A stretch of DNA of 18,350 bases, from assembly GCA_964401455.1 (NCBI GenBank), contig CAYNYI010000066.1:1-18350 (forward strand), given 5' to 3'. Shown piece by piece: positions 5,813-13,211 of the stretch. Source of the stretch: CAYNYI01 sp964401455 (lineage in GTDB: Bacteria; Fibrobacterota; OXYB2-FULL-49-7; CAYNYI01). The notes under the pieces were generated by a model. The model did not search any database. It saw nothing but the letters and a program-made list of their open reading frames with translations, and had not been told where the DNA came from. The position numbers and the translations under genes are program-made. Every line of letters starts with the position of its first letter. Positions within the stretch are counted from its first letter, which is position 1.

Positions 5813-8764
5813 TCAGTTTCCCTGTCTTTGTGAAAGGCTGTGTATTTTCGCGGCGGCTGTGCCGGCCGCATCCGTGCCGGGCGTGCTGTTCTCAATAAAT
5901 TTCCGATAATAAAAAAGCGCCTTTTCGATATTTTTTTCGTTCTCCTCGAGAAGACCGAGATTATAATAGGCTTTATTCAGCCCCGGGTTTAATTTTAGAG
6001 CTTTTAAAAAATCAGAGCGGGCTTTATTATTTTTACCGCTCGAAAGAAAAGCCGTTCCGCGGGTAAGAAACAGACGCGCGTCGCCGGGGCTGCGCCTTTG
6101 TTCCAAAGAGCAAATAGAGATGACTTCTTCGTATTTCTCAAGGGCACCAAGAGCATTGCATAGATTATAAATCGCGTCCCTTACCGGCTTTTTGGTGTTC
6201 ATTGCCTTTTTATAATACTCGGCCGCGATCCCATACTGAGCCCTTATCATATAGATGTTTCCGGCAAGAAGATAAGCTTCTCCATAATCAGGGTCAAGAC
6301 CGGCTGAAGTGATAAAGTTTTCGAGAGCCGCGTCCCGGTTTCCGACGGAGAGAAGAGACAAACCGTAGTCTTTTCTGAAAACATGATTTTCGGGTGAAAG
6401 TTCTACCGCTTTTTTAAATGCTCCGGCAGCTTCCCGGTTTCTGCCCTCCGAAGAATACACCTTACCCAGCGCCGCGAAAATCCCGCCCGTTTCAGGGTTA
6501 AGCTCCGCCGCCTTTTTAAGAGCTTCTTCGGCTTTTTTGTTTTCTCCGGTCTTATAAAAGGAAACACCAAGATTATACCAGGCGAGTCCGTTCCGCACAT
6601 TTATTTCGGAGGCTGTGCTGTAATTTTTGACCGCACCGGCATAGTTCTTTTTTAGAAACTCTATTCTGCCGAGTTGAACATAAGCGTAATCAAGTTCAGG
6701 GTCGGCCTCAAGCGACCTCTTAAACATTCTTTCCGCGCCTGTTGTATCTCCTTCCTCCATGAGAGCAAGTCCCCAGTTAAAATATGCGCCCGGCGCATCC
6801 GGCGAAAAAGAGGCGGCTTTCCGAAAAACCGAAACAGCCTCGTTGAATCTCCCCTGCCTGTTAAGCAATACCCCGTAATTTATCAAGTGCGACACATTTT
6901 CCGGATCCTGCTCGAGAGCTTTTTCATAATGAACAACCGCTTCTTTTGTGCGCCCTAACTCATCAAGAACAAAACTGAGTGTTGAATGGACATCCGGATG
7001 TTCCGGACGAAGATCGAGAGATTTGCTGATCGAAAAAAAAGCGCTGTCGAATTTTCGTTCTTCAATAAACTTTTTCGCGGACTCCAGGTGTCTTTTATAA
7101 TCTACAGCCGGAGTATAAATGTTTTTTACGGCCCCCGCCTCATTATTAAGAAATTCAGGAAGATTTACCGCCCTGTTGGCAGCCGTGGAGTTAGGTATAA
7201 GTACAGGAGGCGAAGCGTTTCCGTCTCCGTCTAGTCTGGTTATAAACATTCGTGTAAAAGGAGACAGCGTTTTAGAGACAAAAACCATCCATTTTGAATC
7301 AGGCGACCAGGAATGCCATGAATTCATCAGCGGAAGATTGCAGCCCAGTTCTCTGGCTTCTCCGCCTTCTGACGGTATTATCCAAAGACGGCTGTCCGGC
7401 CTCATTAAAAGACCGTTTTTTGATTTAACAAAGACAATCCAGCGCCCGTCGGGCGAGACCTTCGGAAAAGAATTGCTCATACCGTTTGATGAAGCACCTT
7501 CCACGGGGACAGGATCGCCTCCTTTGCCTTCGTTAAAAGGAATACGATATATATCGTATTTTATCTGAAGCTCTCTCGGGTCGTTGGCGTATTCGGCCTG
7601 AGGCCCTTTTGAATAAGCGCTTCTGGCGCGTGCGCGTAAAAACAGGATCTCCTTTCCATCCGGAGTCCATACAGGATTGCATTGCACATATGAATGGCTG
7701 TCCGCGCCCGGTAGCGTTTTTATGTCTTTGTTTTTCGTGTAATAAACCGCGATCCTGCTTCTTGTAGGATAAAAAGTCTGAAGAAAGCGATAGTCTTTAT
7801 AATTCCTTACATATACTTCCTCGTCAACGGCCGAGACCACATATTCTCCGCACGGAGAAACCCTGGAAAAAAGGCCGAAAGAAGGCTTCTCTCTGTTGAA
7901 ATTATTCCATGAAAAAACATCGGATGAAGTTACGGTTATCTCCCCATTTACATCCACAAGAGCATAGCTGCCTTTGTCTCCTCTGGGTCCGTCCATATCC
8001 ATTCCGAGCTTAGAACCGTCTTTGGAAAAACTGTGGCAATTGGCGCAGGTTGGCATATCTTTCATGACAACAGGCGCGTCCGGGCCTGAGATATCGCGCA
8101 GCCGCCAATTTATAAGAGGAAGAGCCCGGCGCGCCAGAGGCTTGACAACCCCTTTCTGGGTCGCCGAAGGCATCAGCGGGACATCACGGTAAAAAACAGG
8201 CTTGCCTACAGTGTCGGAAGACACAAAAAAAGAAACAGGCTCCGCAAATGAAACCCGCTTTATTTTGTCTTTTTGAAAACCGTAAACGGACATTTCTATT
8301 TTACCGGCGGCGGACCTCTTAATATGTTCCCAGAGATAATCGGGAGGAGTCCAGCAGTGTCTTCCTTTTGGAATTTCGAATCTGTTTGTACTGCTTTCGC
8401 ATAGCCTGTCTATGACCGGAGCTTCAGAAGAACCATCAGAATAAACATTAATCTCCTGCCCATCCGAGAGACCCGAAAACCGGATCAGCCATCTTGAAGC
8501 AGCGGTAGTATCATACCAGATAAACGGACCGCCGACAATATCCGGAGGATATACGGATCCATCAAAAGGATGATCCACCCTGGCGTTTTTTTCAACGGTT
8601 TGGCCGTCTAGCTTTGCTTCCCAGCCTGCCGAAGCGGAAAGCCTGTCTATACCCTCTGTCCTTAAAACAAAAATCCGGTCTGCGTCAAGATAATCCTCCC
8701 TGCTTCTTGAGCACCCTCCGGAAAGAATAAAAAGAAGAAGCAGAGATAAATAGAAACCAGCCAT
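5813..8764 (-). CDS. lipoprotein with CxxCH haem motif, PD40-type propeller and twelve TPRs
   Basis: A 983-residue exported protein. A short hydrophobic signal ends LSGGC, with Cys18 as probable lipid anchor. Residues about 30-230 are an unassigned beta-rich domain. A c-type haem motif C240-A-N-C243-H244 follows, with Met255 and Met257 close by as possible axial ligands. Residues about 260-530 carry TolB/PD40-like propeller signatures: repeated P-x-W-(T/S)-PDG-KEI-x-F patterns such as NPVWTPDGKEILF, FPKVSPDGRWIVF and WHSWSPDSKWMVF. Residues about 555-965 hold twelve consecutive 34-residue TPRs, each ending near x-L-x-P. Together this predicts a membrane-anchored periplasmic haem protein that docks partners. 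I recall proteins with the CANCHSFS... haem segment before a PD40 domain in other phyla, so the fusion is not unique, but no function is known to me. It starts 3 bases after the FecR gene, in one operon with a two-component pair. Confidence 0.85.
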   Translation of the reverse strand: MAGFYLSLLLLFILSGGCSRSREDYLDADRIFVLRTEGIDRLSASAGWEAKLDGQTVEKNARVDHPFDGSVYPPDIVGGPFIWYDTTAASRWLIRFSGLSDGQEINVYSDGSSEAPVIDRLCESSTNRFEIPKGRHCWTPPDYLWEHIKRSAAGKIEMSVYGFQKDKIKRVSFAEPVSFFVSSDTVGKPVFYRDVPLMPSATQKGVVKPLARRALPLINWRLRDISGPDAPVVMKDMPTCANCHSFSKDGSKLGMDMDGPRGDKGSYALVDVNGEITVTSSDVFSWNNFNREKPSFGLFSRVSPCGEYVVSAVDEEVYVRNYKDYRFLQTFYPTRSRIAVYYTKNKDIKTLPGADSHSYVQCNPVWTPDGKEILFLRARARSAYSKGPQAEYANDPRELQIKYDIYRIPFNEGKGGDPVPVEGASSNGMSNSFPKVSPDGRWIVFVKSKNGLLMRPDSRLWIIPSEGGEARELGCNLPLMNSWHSWSPDSKWMVFVSKTLSPFTRMFITRLDGDGNASPPVLIPNSTAANRAVNLPEFLNNEAGAVKNIYTPAVDYKRHLESAKKFIEERKFDSAFFSISKSLDLRPEHPDVHSTLSFVLDELGRTKEAVVHYEKALEQDPENVSHLINYGVLLNRQGRFNEAVSVFRKAASFSPDAPGAYFNWGLALMEEGDTTGAERMFKRSLEADPELDYAYVQLGRIEFLKKNYAGAVKNYSTASEINVRNGLAWYNLGVSFYKTGENKKAEEALKKAAELNPETGGIFAALGKVYSSEGRNREAAGAFKKAVELSPENHVFRKDYGLSLLSVGNRDAALENFITSAGLDPDYGEAYLLAGNIYMIRAQYGIAAEYYKKAMNTKKPVRDAIYNLCNALGALEKYEEVISICSLEQRRSPGDARLFLTRGTAFLSSGKNNKARSDFLKALKLNPGLNKAYYNLGLLEENEKNIEKALFYYRKFIENSTPGTDAAGTAAAKIHSLSQRQGN

Positions 8765-8767
8765 TTT

Positions 8768-9331
8768 TTATTTCCCGAGCCTGTACATCTGTTCGAAAAT
8801 TTCGGCGTCGGTATGTTCATCCATACCGGCATCCGAGAATCTGCCGTCTTTCGAGACAAAGACCCCTTTGTGATGCGCGGTAGAAACAGTCTTTAATTTT
8901 CCTTTTTTATTTGTATATTCCACGGTACCGTTACAAGTGCAGAAATAGTCTTTTTCCTCCTTGACCGAGCAGAAAAAGATTGTTCCTCTTATTGCGGCAA
9001 CCGCTGTTGGGGTGTGAAGATTAAAATCCGATTTTTTCGCCGCTATAGAAAGAACTTTACCGGCAAGAACGGTAAGATCAGCTTTTTTTTCTTCCGGAAC
9101 AACTTCGGTAATAACAAGTTTCGAGTTTTCTTTCAATGAAACAGAAGTTCCGTCATAAAGGAGTATGTCCGCTGCCGATTCTGAGCCGGTCGAGACAGTA
9201 TCTTTCGGCCCGACCTCTTTTCCGAGCCTGGCCCGCCTGCCGTTGATGCTTACGCTGCCGTTAATAAAACTGAGAGAGGCCGCGGAACAGATGAAAACCG
9301 ATATTAAAATAAATACGGCCGCATTTTTCAT
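8768..9331 (-). CDS. FecR-domain secreted protein with Cys/His cluster
   Basis: A 187-residue protein with an N-terminal signal peptide (hydrophobic to about residue 20). It then shows the FecR core: a GTSVSLKENSKLVI strand pair and the hallmark HTPTAVAAIRGTIF (106-119). Unlike the classical FecR anti-sigma regulator it has no N-terminal cytoplasmic helix bundle or transmembrane anchor, so it is probably periplasmic. After the core come Cys121, then FCTCNG (Cys131, Cys133), then an HH pair (153-154). I recall a related CxCxG...HH arrangement in other stand-alone FecR proteins, and it could bind metal, haem or an iron-sulfur cluster. A good AAGGAGAAACC ribosome binding site precedes the ATG, which overlaps the histidine kinase stop in an ATGA sequence. 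That coupling places it as a likely sensory partner of the kinase. No ECF sigma gene is present in the window. Confidence 0.8.
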   Translation of the reverse strand: MKNAAVFILISVFICSAASLSFINGSVSINGRRARLGKEVGPKDTVSTGSESAADILLYDGTSVSLKENSKLVITEVVPEEKKADLTVLAGKVLSIAAKKSDFNLHTPTAVAAIRGTIFFCSVKEEKDYFCTCNGTVEYTNKKGKLKTVSTAHHKGVFVSKDGRFSDAGMDEHTDAEIFEQMYRLGK

Positions 9332-10725
9332 GGTTTCTCCTTTTTAAAAGAATTATCAAAAATAACTGAAAAAACAGAACCCCTGCCGGGATCACTTTCG
9401 ACCTGAATGTCTATACCGTTCAGTTCCGCCGCGTGCTTGACTATGGCGAGACCTATTCCGGAAGAGGATTTATTATGCTTCATGGCCTCTTTTGTCTTGA
9501 AATATTCCTCAAATATATGAGGCAGTTTTTCAGGGTCTATTCCGATACCGCTGTCTGAGATTTTAATAAAAGACGAAACACCTGACACAGCTTTAATTTT
9601 TACGACTCCTTCATCATATGAATAATTTACCGCATTCGCCGTGAGGTTGTCAACTATCATTTTGAGATGTTCAGGGTTTATCCTGACGGAGAAGTCCTCG
9701 ATATCGGTCAGCACTTTAATTTTTCTGGATTTAATCTGGGGCAAAACCGCTTCAATTGATTTTTCAATTATTTGTTTGACCGGAGTATCAATGCTTTTTC
9801 CGGAACCGTCATTAACTTTAAGGCGGGACAATCTGAGTGAATCCAGAACCAGCGCTCCCATATCACTGGCTTTTTTATCGATCCTCCGCAGCATGTCGGT
9901 CGCGGCATCGTCAGTCTTGCCTACATAGCCCTCAAGAATCATTGTAATATTGCTTCTTATGGTATCCAGCGGGGATTTCAACTGATGCGTAGTATAAACC
10001 GCGTATTCATCTTTCTCGGCCTGGGATTTTTTAAGATCTTCCTGAATTTCAAGAAGCTGCTGCTCGCGGATCCGGATTTTCTCGGAAAGTCTTGAGACAA
10101 CAAACCAGACGGCAAACATAACAAAAACCGCAGAGACCGCAATCAGAAAAGCCTTTATTCCCTCATAATGAAATGAACCGGGAAAAACCGAACGCAGCTT
10201 TATAATACCGGACTGCTCGGCCAAAACACAGGCTAAATAAAGGGCCGCGGAAAGGACAGTCACCGAAAAGCTGGATTTCTTTGAGAAGAAAACACATGCC
10301 AGAGATATGTGGACGACATAAAGAAAAGGCGCGGGCGTACCCGTACTGCCGAGGAAATGTACCATCACGGTAAGAACAGCAAGGTCAACCGCTATCTGCA
10401 GTTTTAAACTTGACTGCGGAGTAAAGAATCTCCGGTTCCCGCTCCTGACTTCCTTTGAAATATACAAAAAAGAAGCGTTCAAAATAAAAAGGATAAATCC
10501 TGAATAAAGAAAAACTTCCGGAGGGACAAAAATTCCGGCCTCCGTAAGACCCTGTCCGAATATTTTCATTACCGCCGCCATACCGAGGAAAACGGCAAGA
10601 ACCAGCCATCTCAGCTGGACAAACCAGCAGGCATTGTCCATAAGCACATCGTCGCTCAGGCCGGTGGACGAAAATTTGCCGTCATCAGCTGTTTTATTGG
10701 GACGACGGAGAATAAAAGAGGGCAT
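9328..10725 (-). CDS. membrane sensor histidine kinase
   Basis: A 465-residue kinase. The first part has six hydrophobic spans (about 38-56, 70-90, 108-124, 132-147, 152-168, 190-210), an integral-membrane sensor with little periplasmic loop, so the signal may come from within the membrane or a partner protein. A short helical linker (about 212-240) leads to the HisKA domain with phospho-acceptor His247 in THQLKSPLDTIRSN. The HATPase_c domain shows the N box (DNLTANAVNYSYDEG), G1 (SDSGIGIDPEKLPHIF) and G2 (SSGIGLAIVKHAAELNG). All catalytic boxes look intact. The ATG overlaps the response regulator stop by one base (TAATG) and an AAGGCTGG sequence lies before it; the stop overlaps the FecR gene. 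Kinase, regulator and FecR are thus likely made in fixed ratio. The stimulus is unknown. Confidence 0.92.
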   Translation of the reverse strand: MPSFILRRPNKTADDGKFSSTGLSDDVLMDNACWFVQLRWLVLAVFLGMAAVMKIFGQGLTEAGIFVPPEVFLYSGFILFILNASFLYISKEVRSGNRRFFTPQSSLKLQIAVDLAVLTVMVHFLGSTGTPAPFLYVVHISLACVFFSKKSSFSVTVLSAALYLACVLAEQSGIIKLRSVFPGSFHYEGIKAFLIAVSAVFVMFAVWFVVSRLSEKIRIREQQLLEIQEDLKKSQAEKDEYAVYTTHQLKSPLDTIRSNITMILEGYVGKTDDAATDMLRRIDKKASDMGALVLDSLRLSRLKVNDGSGKSIDTPVKQIIEKSIEAVLPQIKSRKIKVLTDIEDFSVRINPEHLKMIVDNLTANAVNYSYDEGVVKIKAVSGVSSFIKISDSGIGIDPEKLPHIFEEYFKTKEAMKHNKSSSGIGLAIVKHAAELNGIDIQVESDPGRGSVFSVIFDNSFKKEKP

Positions 10726-11087
10726 TAAGCCAGCCTTTTTTTCACATTGCTGAGTATTTTATCCGGTGTAACCGGTTTTTCAATTATCCAGGGGGAATCG
10801 CCCTTACTTTCAAAATAAGCCTGAATCTGATCTCCGAGCGAAGTCAGGAAAATTACAGGCACATGAGGAAAAGTTGTTTTAAATTCCTCATACGACTTCA
10901 ATCCCGAATCGACCTCATCCATCATTATATCAAGAATAAAAAGATCCGGATGTTTTTCCTTTACGGTTTCGGGCATATCCCCGGGAACCTCATAACTTTG
11001 AACTTCAAAGCCCTCCTTTTCGAGTATCGCTTTTACAGCGAACCTTATGTCCGCGTCGTCATCGATGTGAATAATACATTTAGCCAT
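10725..11087 (-). CDS. single-domain response regulator (CheY-like receiver)
   Basis: A 120-residue receiver domain with no output domain. Conserved residues are the acidic cluster DDD (9-11), the phosphorylation site Asp53 in LFILDIMMD, Thr82 in IFLTS, and Lys104 in IEKPVTP. It ends right after the last helix. Stand-alone receivers act on a protein partner or within a phosphorelay rather than by binding DNA. Its cognate kinase is the next gene, overlapping by one base. It has an AAGGAGA ribosome binding site and is the first gene of the minus-strand run; a candidate promoter lies at 11130-11158. No transcription factor or diguanylate cyclase is encoded in the run, so the downstream target is unknown. 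Confidence 0.92.
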   Translation of the reverse strand: MAKCIIHIDDDADIRFAVKAILEKEGFEVQSYEVPGDMPETVKEKHPDLFILDIMMDEVDSGLKSYEEFKTTFPHVPVIFLTSLGDQIQAYFESKGDSPWIIEKPVTPDKILSNVKKRLA

Positions 11088-11129
11088 CTTCTCTCCTTTT
11101 TTTTAAATAGTGATTCCGTAATTAAAAAT

Positions 11130-11158
11130 AAAATAAAAACAGCGTATGCCCTAATCAA
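11130..11158 (-). promoter_or_regulatory. candidate sigma70-type promoter for the response-regulator operon
   Basis: Read on the minus strand, TTGATT (11158-11153) and TATTTT (11135-11130) are separated by 17 bases, a fair match to -35 and -10 boxes. It lies 43 bases before the ATG at 11087, inside the AT-rich region between two divergent genes. This is by eye only; other AT-rich combinations are possible. Confidence 0.35.
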
Positions 11159-11189
11159 AGGATTTTCTATTAAATTTGCATAAATTCGC

Positions 11190-11218
11190 TTTACAATTAA
11201 AAGACAAATCCTTATCTT
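11190..11218 (+). promoter_or_regulatory. candidate promoter for the 89-residue protein
   Basis: TTTACA (11190-11195) and TATCTT (11213-11218) are 17 bases apart and end about 47 bases before the ATG at 11266. The -10 box matches only four of six consensus positions, so confidence is low. The surrounding region is strongly AT-rich and also contains the divergent promoter of the response regulator. Confidence 0.3.
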
Positions 11219-11265
11219 TATTGTTAATAGATTAAATAAAAATACACTGATACAGGAAGTTTAAT

Positions 11266-11535
11266 ATGGATCTGGTCTCTGTCGGAGTCCTGGCTGCTTC
11301 ACTCCGGTACGACATAAACCGGTTTCCCATGCACGGAGAAATAAGCAGAGAAGAGTGGGCCGAAAAAACAGGAGTGAGCGTTCCGCCTTTTCATGGGTGG
11401 TATGTGTGGCCTGACGGTTGCACCGACCCAAAAAAAGTTATGTATTTCAGAAAGCTGAACGAAGTTTATGACTACCTGCTCAAAAAGGCAAGAGAAATGG
11501 CTGATTTCTATTATGACAACAAAGAAAGTAATTAA
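11266..11535 (+). CDS. small protein of unknown function (89 residues)
   Basis: An 89-residue soluble protein I do not recognise. It has no signal peptide and one cysteine. Notable segments are an aromatic and proline-rich part (VPPFHGWYVWPDG, about 39-51) and a charged C-terminal helix with several Tyr. An ACAGGAAG sequence sits before the ATG, and the codon pattern looks coding. It is transcribed divergently from the response regulator and its stop overlaps the sulfatase stop by a few bases (convergent). It may be an independent gene or a small regulator of the divergent operon; neither is shown by the sequence. Confidence 0.6.
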   Translation: MDLVSVGVLAASLRYDINRFPMHGEISREEWAEKTGVSVPPFHGWYVWPDGCTDPKKVMYFRKLNEVYDYLLKKAREMADFYYDNKESN

Positions 11536-13001
11536 ATTCCCAGTCTTTCATACTGCTCATCGGGAGCATCGTTTTCCCGCATTAAACTCTTCATCAAGCC
11601 AATCATCCGTTTCTCTGTCTCAGGTTCATTAAGCGGCTCCTTCTGCTCAGGGTCTTTTTCGACATCAAACAGCTTTGTCTCGAAGCCGTAATACCAATTA
11701 TAATCAGTATCTCTTCCTCTTGTCCTCAAAGTTTTGCATTCTTTTGTAAATTCGAAAGGACCGGCGAGCCGGGCCGTTTTCATCTCATCAACGGAGAAAC
11801 GGCAATTCATATGGGTCGGCATCAATGTATATTCAAAAAGAGGCCGGTTTTCATCTTTTACAGGCCCTCTCATATATACATACTTTCCGTCAGTACAGTT
11901 CACATGTCCGCCATGCATACCGAAAAGCGCCGCTTCCCGAACGGGTTTATCGGAATTTACCGTTTCACCCAGAGGCTTTCCCTGCATATCTTTAGGAATA
12001 TCAATATTAAAAAAATCAAGAATGGTGGGAGCAATATCTATTGTCTGGACAAGGCTCCCGCGTTTCTCTCCTTTTTTTCCGAAACGGGGGTCCCAGACAA
12101 AAAAGGGAGTATGAATGATCTCCTGATAAAAAGGCATTCGGCATTTTGCCCAGAAATCATGTTCACCTAATAAAAAGCCGTGGTCTGTGTTAACGATGAG
12201 CATTGTGTCTTTCCACATTTCATGCCGGTCCATAAAATCAAGGACTTTTCCGAGATAATTGTCACACATTGTCATAAGAGCCGCATACTCCATTTTAACA
12301 TGCTCTGTTTCCTCCGGAGTATTATCGACTTTCCCGGCTTCGGGCCAGTCAAAATGTTTTCCTTCATAATGGTGGGGATACAGCTTCTTATAACTTTCCT
12401 GGCTAAAAAACGGTTCATGGGGATCAAATGTCTCTATTTGCAGAAACCAGTTATCTTCGTCTTTATTTGTCTCAAGAAACTCAAGGCCTTTTTTAAAAGT
12501 CTTGGCCTGAGACATTTTTTCTTCAGTATCCATATATTTACGGTTAACCCAGTCCTGTCTCCAGAGTTTTCTTTTGTGGTAACCTTTATTAACTGTCGAC
12601 GGTATTTCCGGATCCCCGACCTCACCCTTCCAGGGGTCTCCCTCCTGCCCGCGTGAAAGTTCCCATGAACTGTATCTTTCATGATAAGTGGAACCACCGT
12701 CTTCCCAATAATGATAATGATCACTCACGAGGTGTGAGTAAACACCGCTGTTTTTCAAAATTTCAGGCATAGAATCATCAAAAGGCTCTATAGGCCCCCA
12801 GGAGCGGTGCAGAAAGTTATAGCGCCCGGTATGAAGTTCTCTGCGAGCGGGCATACAAGGCATGCTTCCGGCATAACTGTTCGTAAAAGTAACGGACTTA
12901 GAAGCCAACCGGTCAAAATTCGGGGTTTTTACCCGATCACATCCGTAAGGAGAAAGCATATGGCGATTCAATGAGTCAAACATTACCATTATCGCTTTCA
13001 T
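11532..13001 (-). CDS. type I sulfatase (formylglycine-dependent)
   Basis: A 489-residue arylsulfatase-superfamily enzyme that would hydrolyse sulfate esters, probably on a glycan. The activation motif is C49-M-P-A-R-R-E-L-H-T-G-R, a CxPAR variant of CxPSR; Cys49 should be converted to formylglycine. Other active-site signatures are an N-terminal MFDSLNRHML metal-binding segment, FDPHEPF, and NTDHGFLLGEHDFWAKC with metal-binding Asp-His and the Lys. The length is normal. I see no signal peptide, so the protein appears cytoplasmic, which would fit the desulfation of imported oligosaccharides. An AAGGGGG ribosome binding site precedes the ATG. No sulfatase-maturing radical SAM enzyme is in the window, and the substrate is unknown. 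The gene is divergent from the secreted propeller protein, with 210 bases between them. Confidence 0.9.
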   Translation of the reverse strand: MKAIMVMFDSLNRHMLSPYGCDRVKTPNFDRLASKSVTFTNSYAGSMPCMPARRELHTGRYNFLHRSWGPIEPFDDSMPEILKNSGVYSHLVSDHYHYWEDGGSTYHERYSSWELSRGQEGDPWKGEVGDPEIPSTVNKGYHKRKLWRQDWVNRKYMDTEEKMSQAKTFKKGLEFLETNKDEDNWFLQIETFDPHEPFFSQESYKKLYPHHYEGKHFDWPEAGKVDNTPEETEHVKMEYAALMTMCDNYLGKVLDFMDRHEMWKDTMLIVNTDHGFLLGEHDFWAKCRMPFYQEIIHTPFFVWDPRFGKKGEKRGSLVQTIDIAPTILDFFNIDIPKDMQGKPLGETVNSDKPVREAALFGMHGGHVNCTDGKYVYMRGPVKDENRPLFEYTLMPTHMNCRFSVDEMKTARLAGPFEFTKECKTLRTRGRDTDYNWYYGFETKLFDVEKDPEQKEPLNEPETEKRMIGLMKSLMRENDAPDEQYERLGI

Positions 13002-13090
13002 ATGCGGCCCCCTTGTGATCAGGATTTAAAAAAGGAAAATGTTCAATTAAAATATAAAATAATGACATCGCCGGAGGCAAAATTTTAATC

Positions 13091-13119
13091 TTGCGAACAA
13101 AACACGTTCCATATATAAA
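13091..13119 (+). promoter_or_regulatory. candidate promoter for the secreted propeller protein
   Basis: TTGCGA (13091-13096) and TATAAA (13114-13119) are 17 bases apart, the best promoter-like pair I see in the 210-base gap between the sulfatase and the propeller gene. The predicted leader is about 85 bases. The assignment is by eye. Confidence 0.4.
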
Positions 13120-13211
13120 ACAAAGATAATTATCAGAAGACCAATGTGAAATTATTTATGTTTAGGAAAATATATTCTGAATATGACAATAGACAAAAGG
13201 AGAACTCCAAA

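Noticed and set aside
7119..7568. Open 149-residue plus-strand frame inside the propeller/TPR gene
   Set aside because: The minus-strand gene has clear domains across this stretch; the plus-strand frame has no recognisable features.
12180..12656. Open 158-residue frame antisense to the sulfatase
   Set aside because: It lies wholly inside a well-supported gene, has no ribosome binding site, and its composition is that of a reverse-strand shadow.
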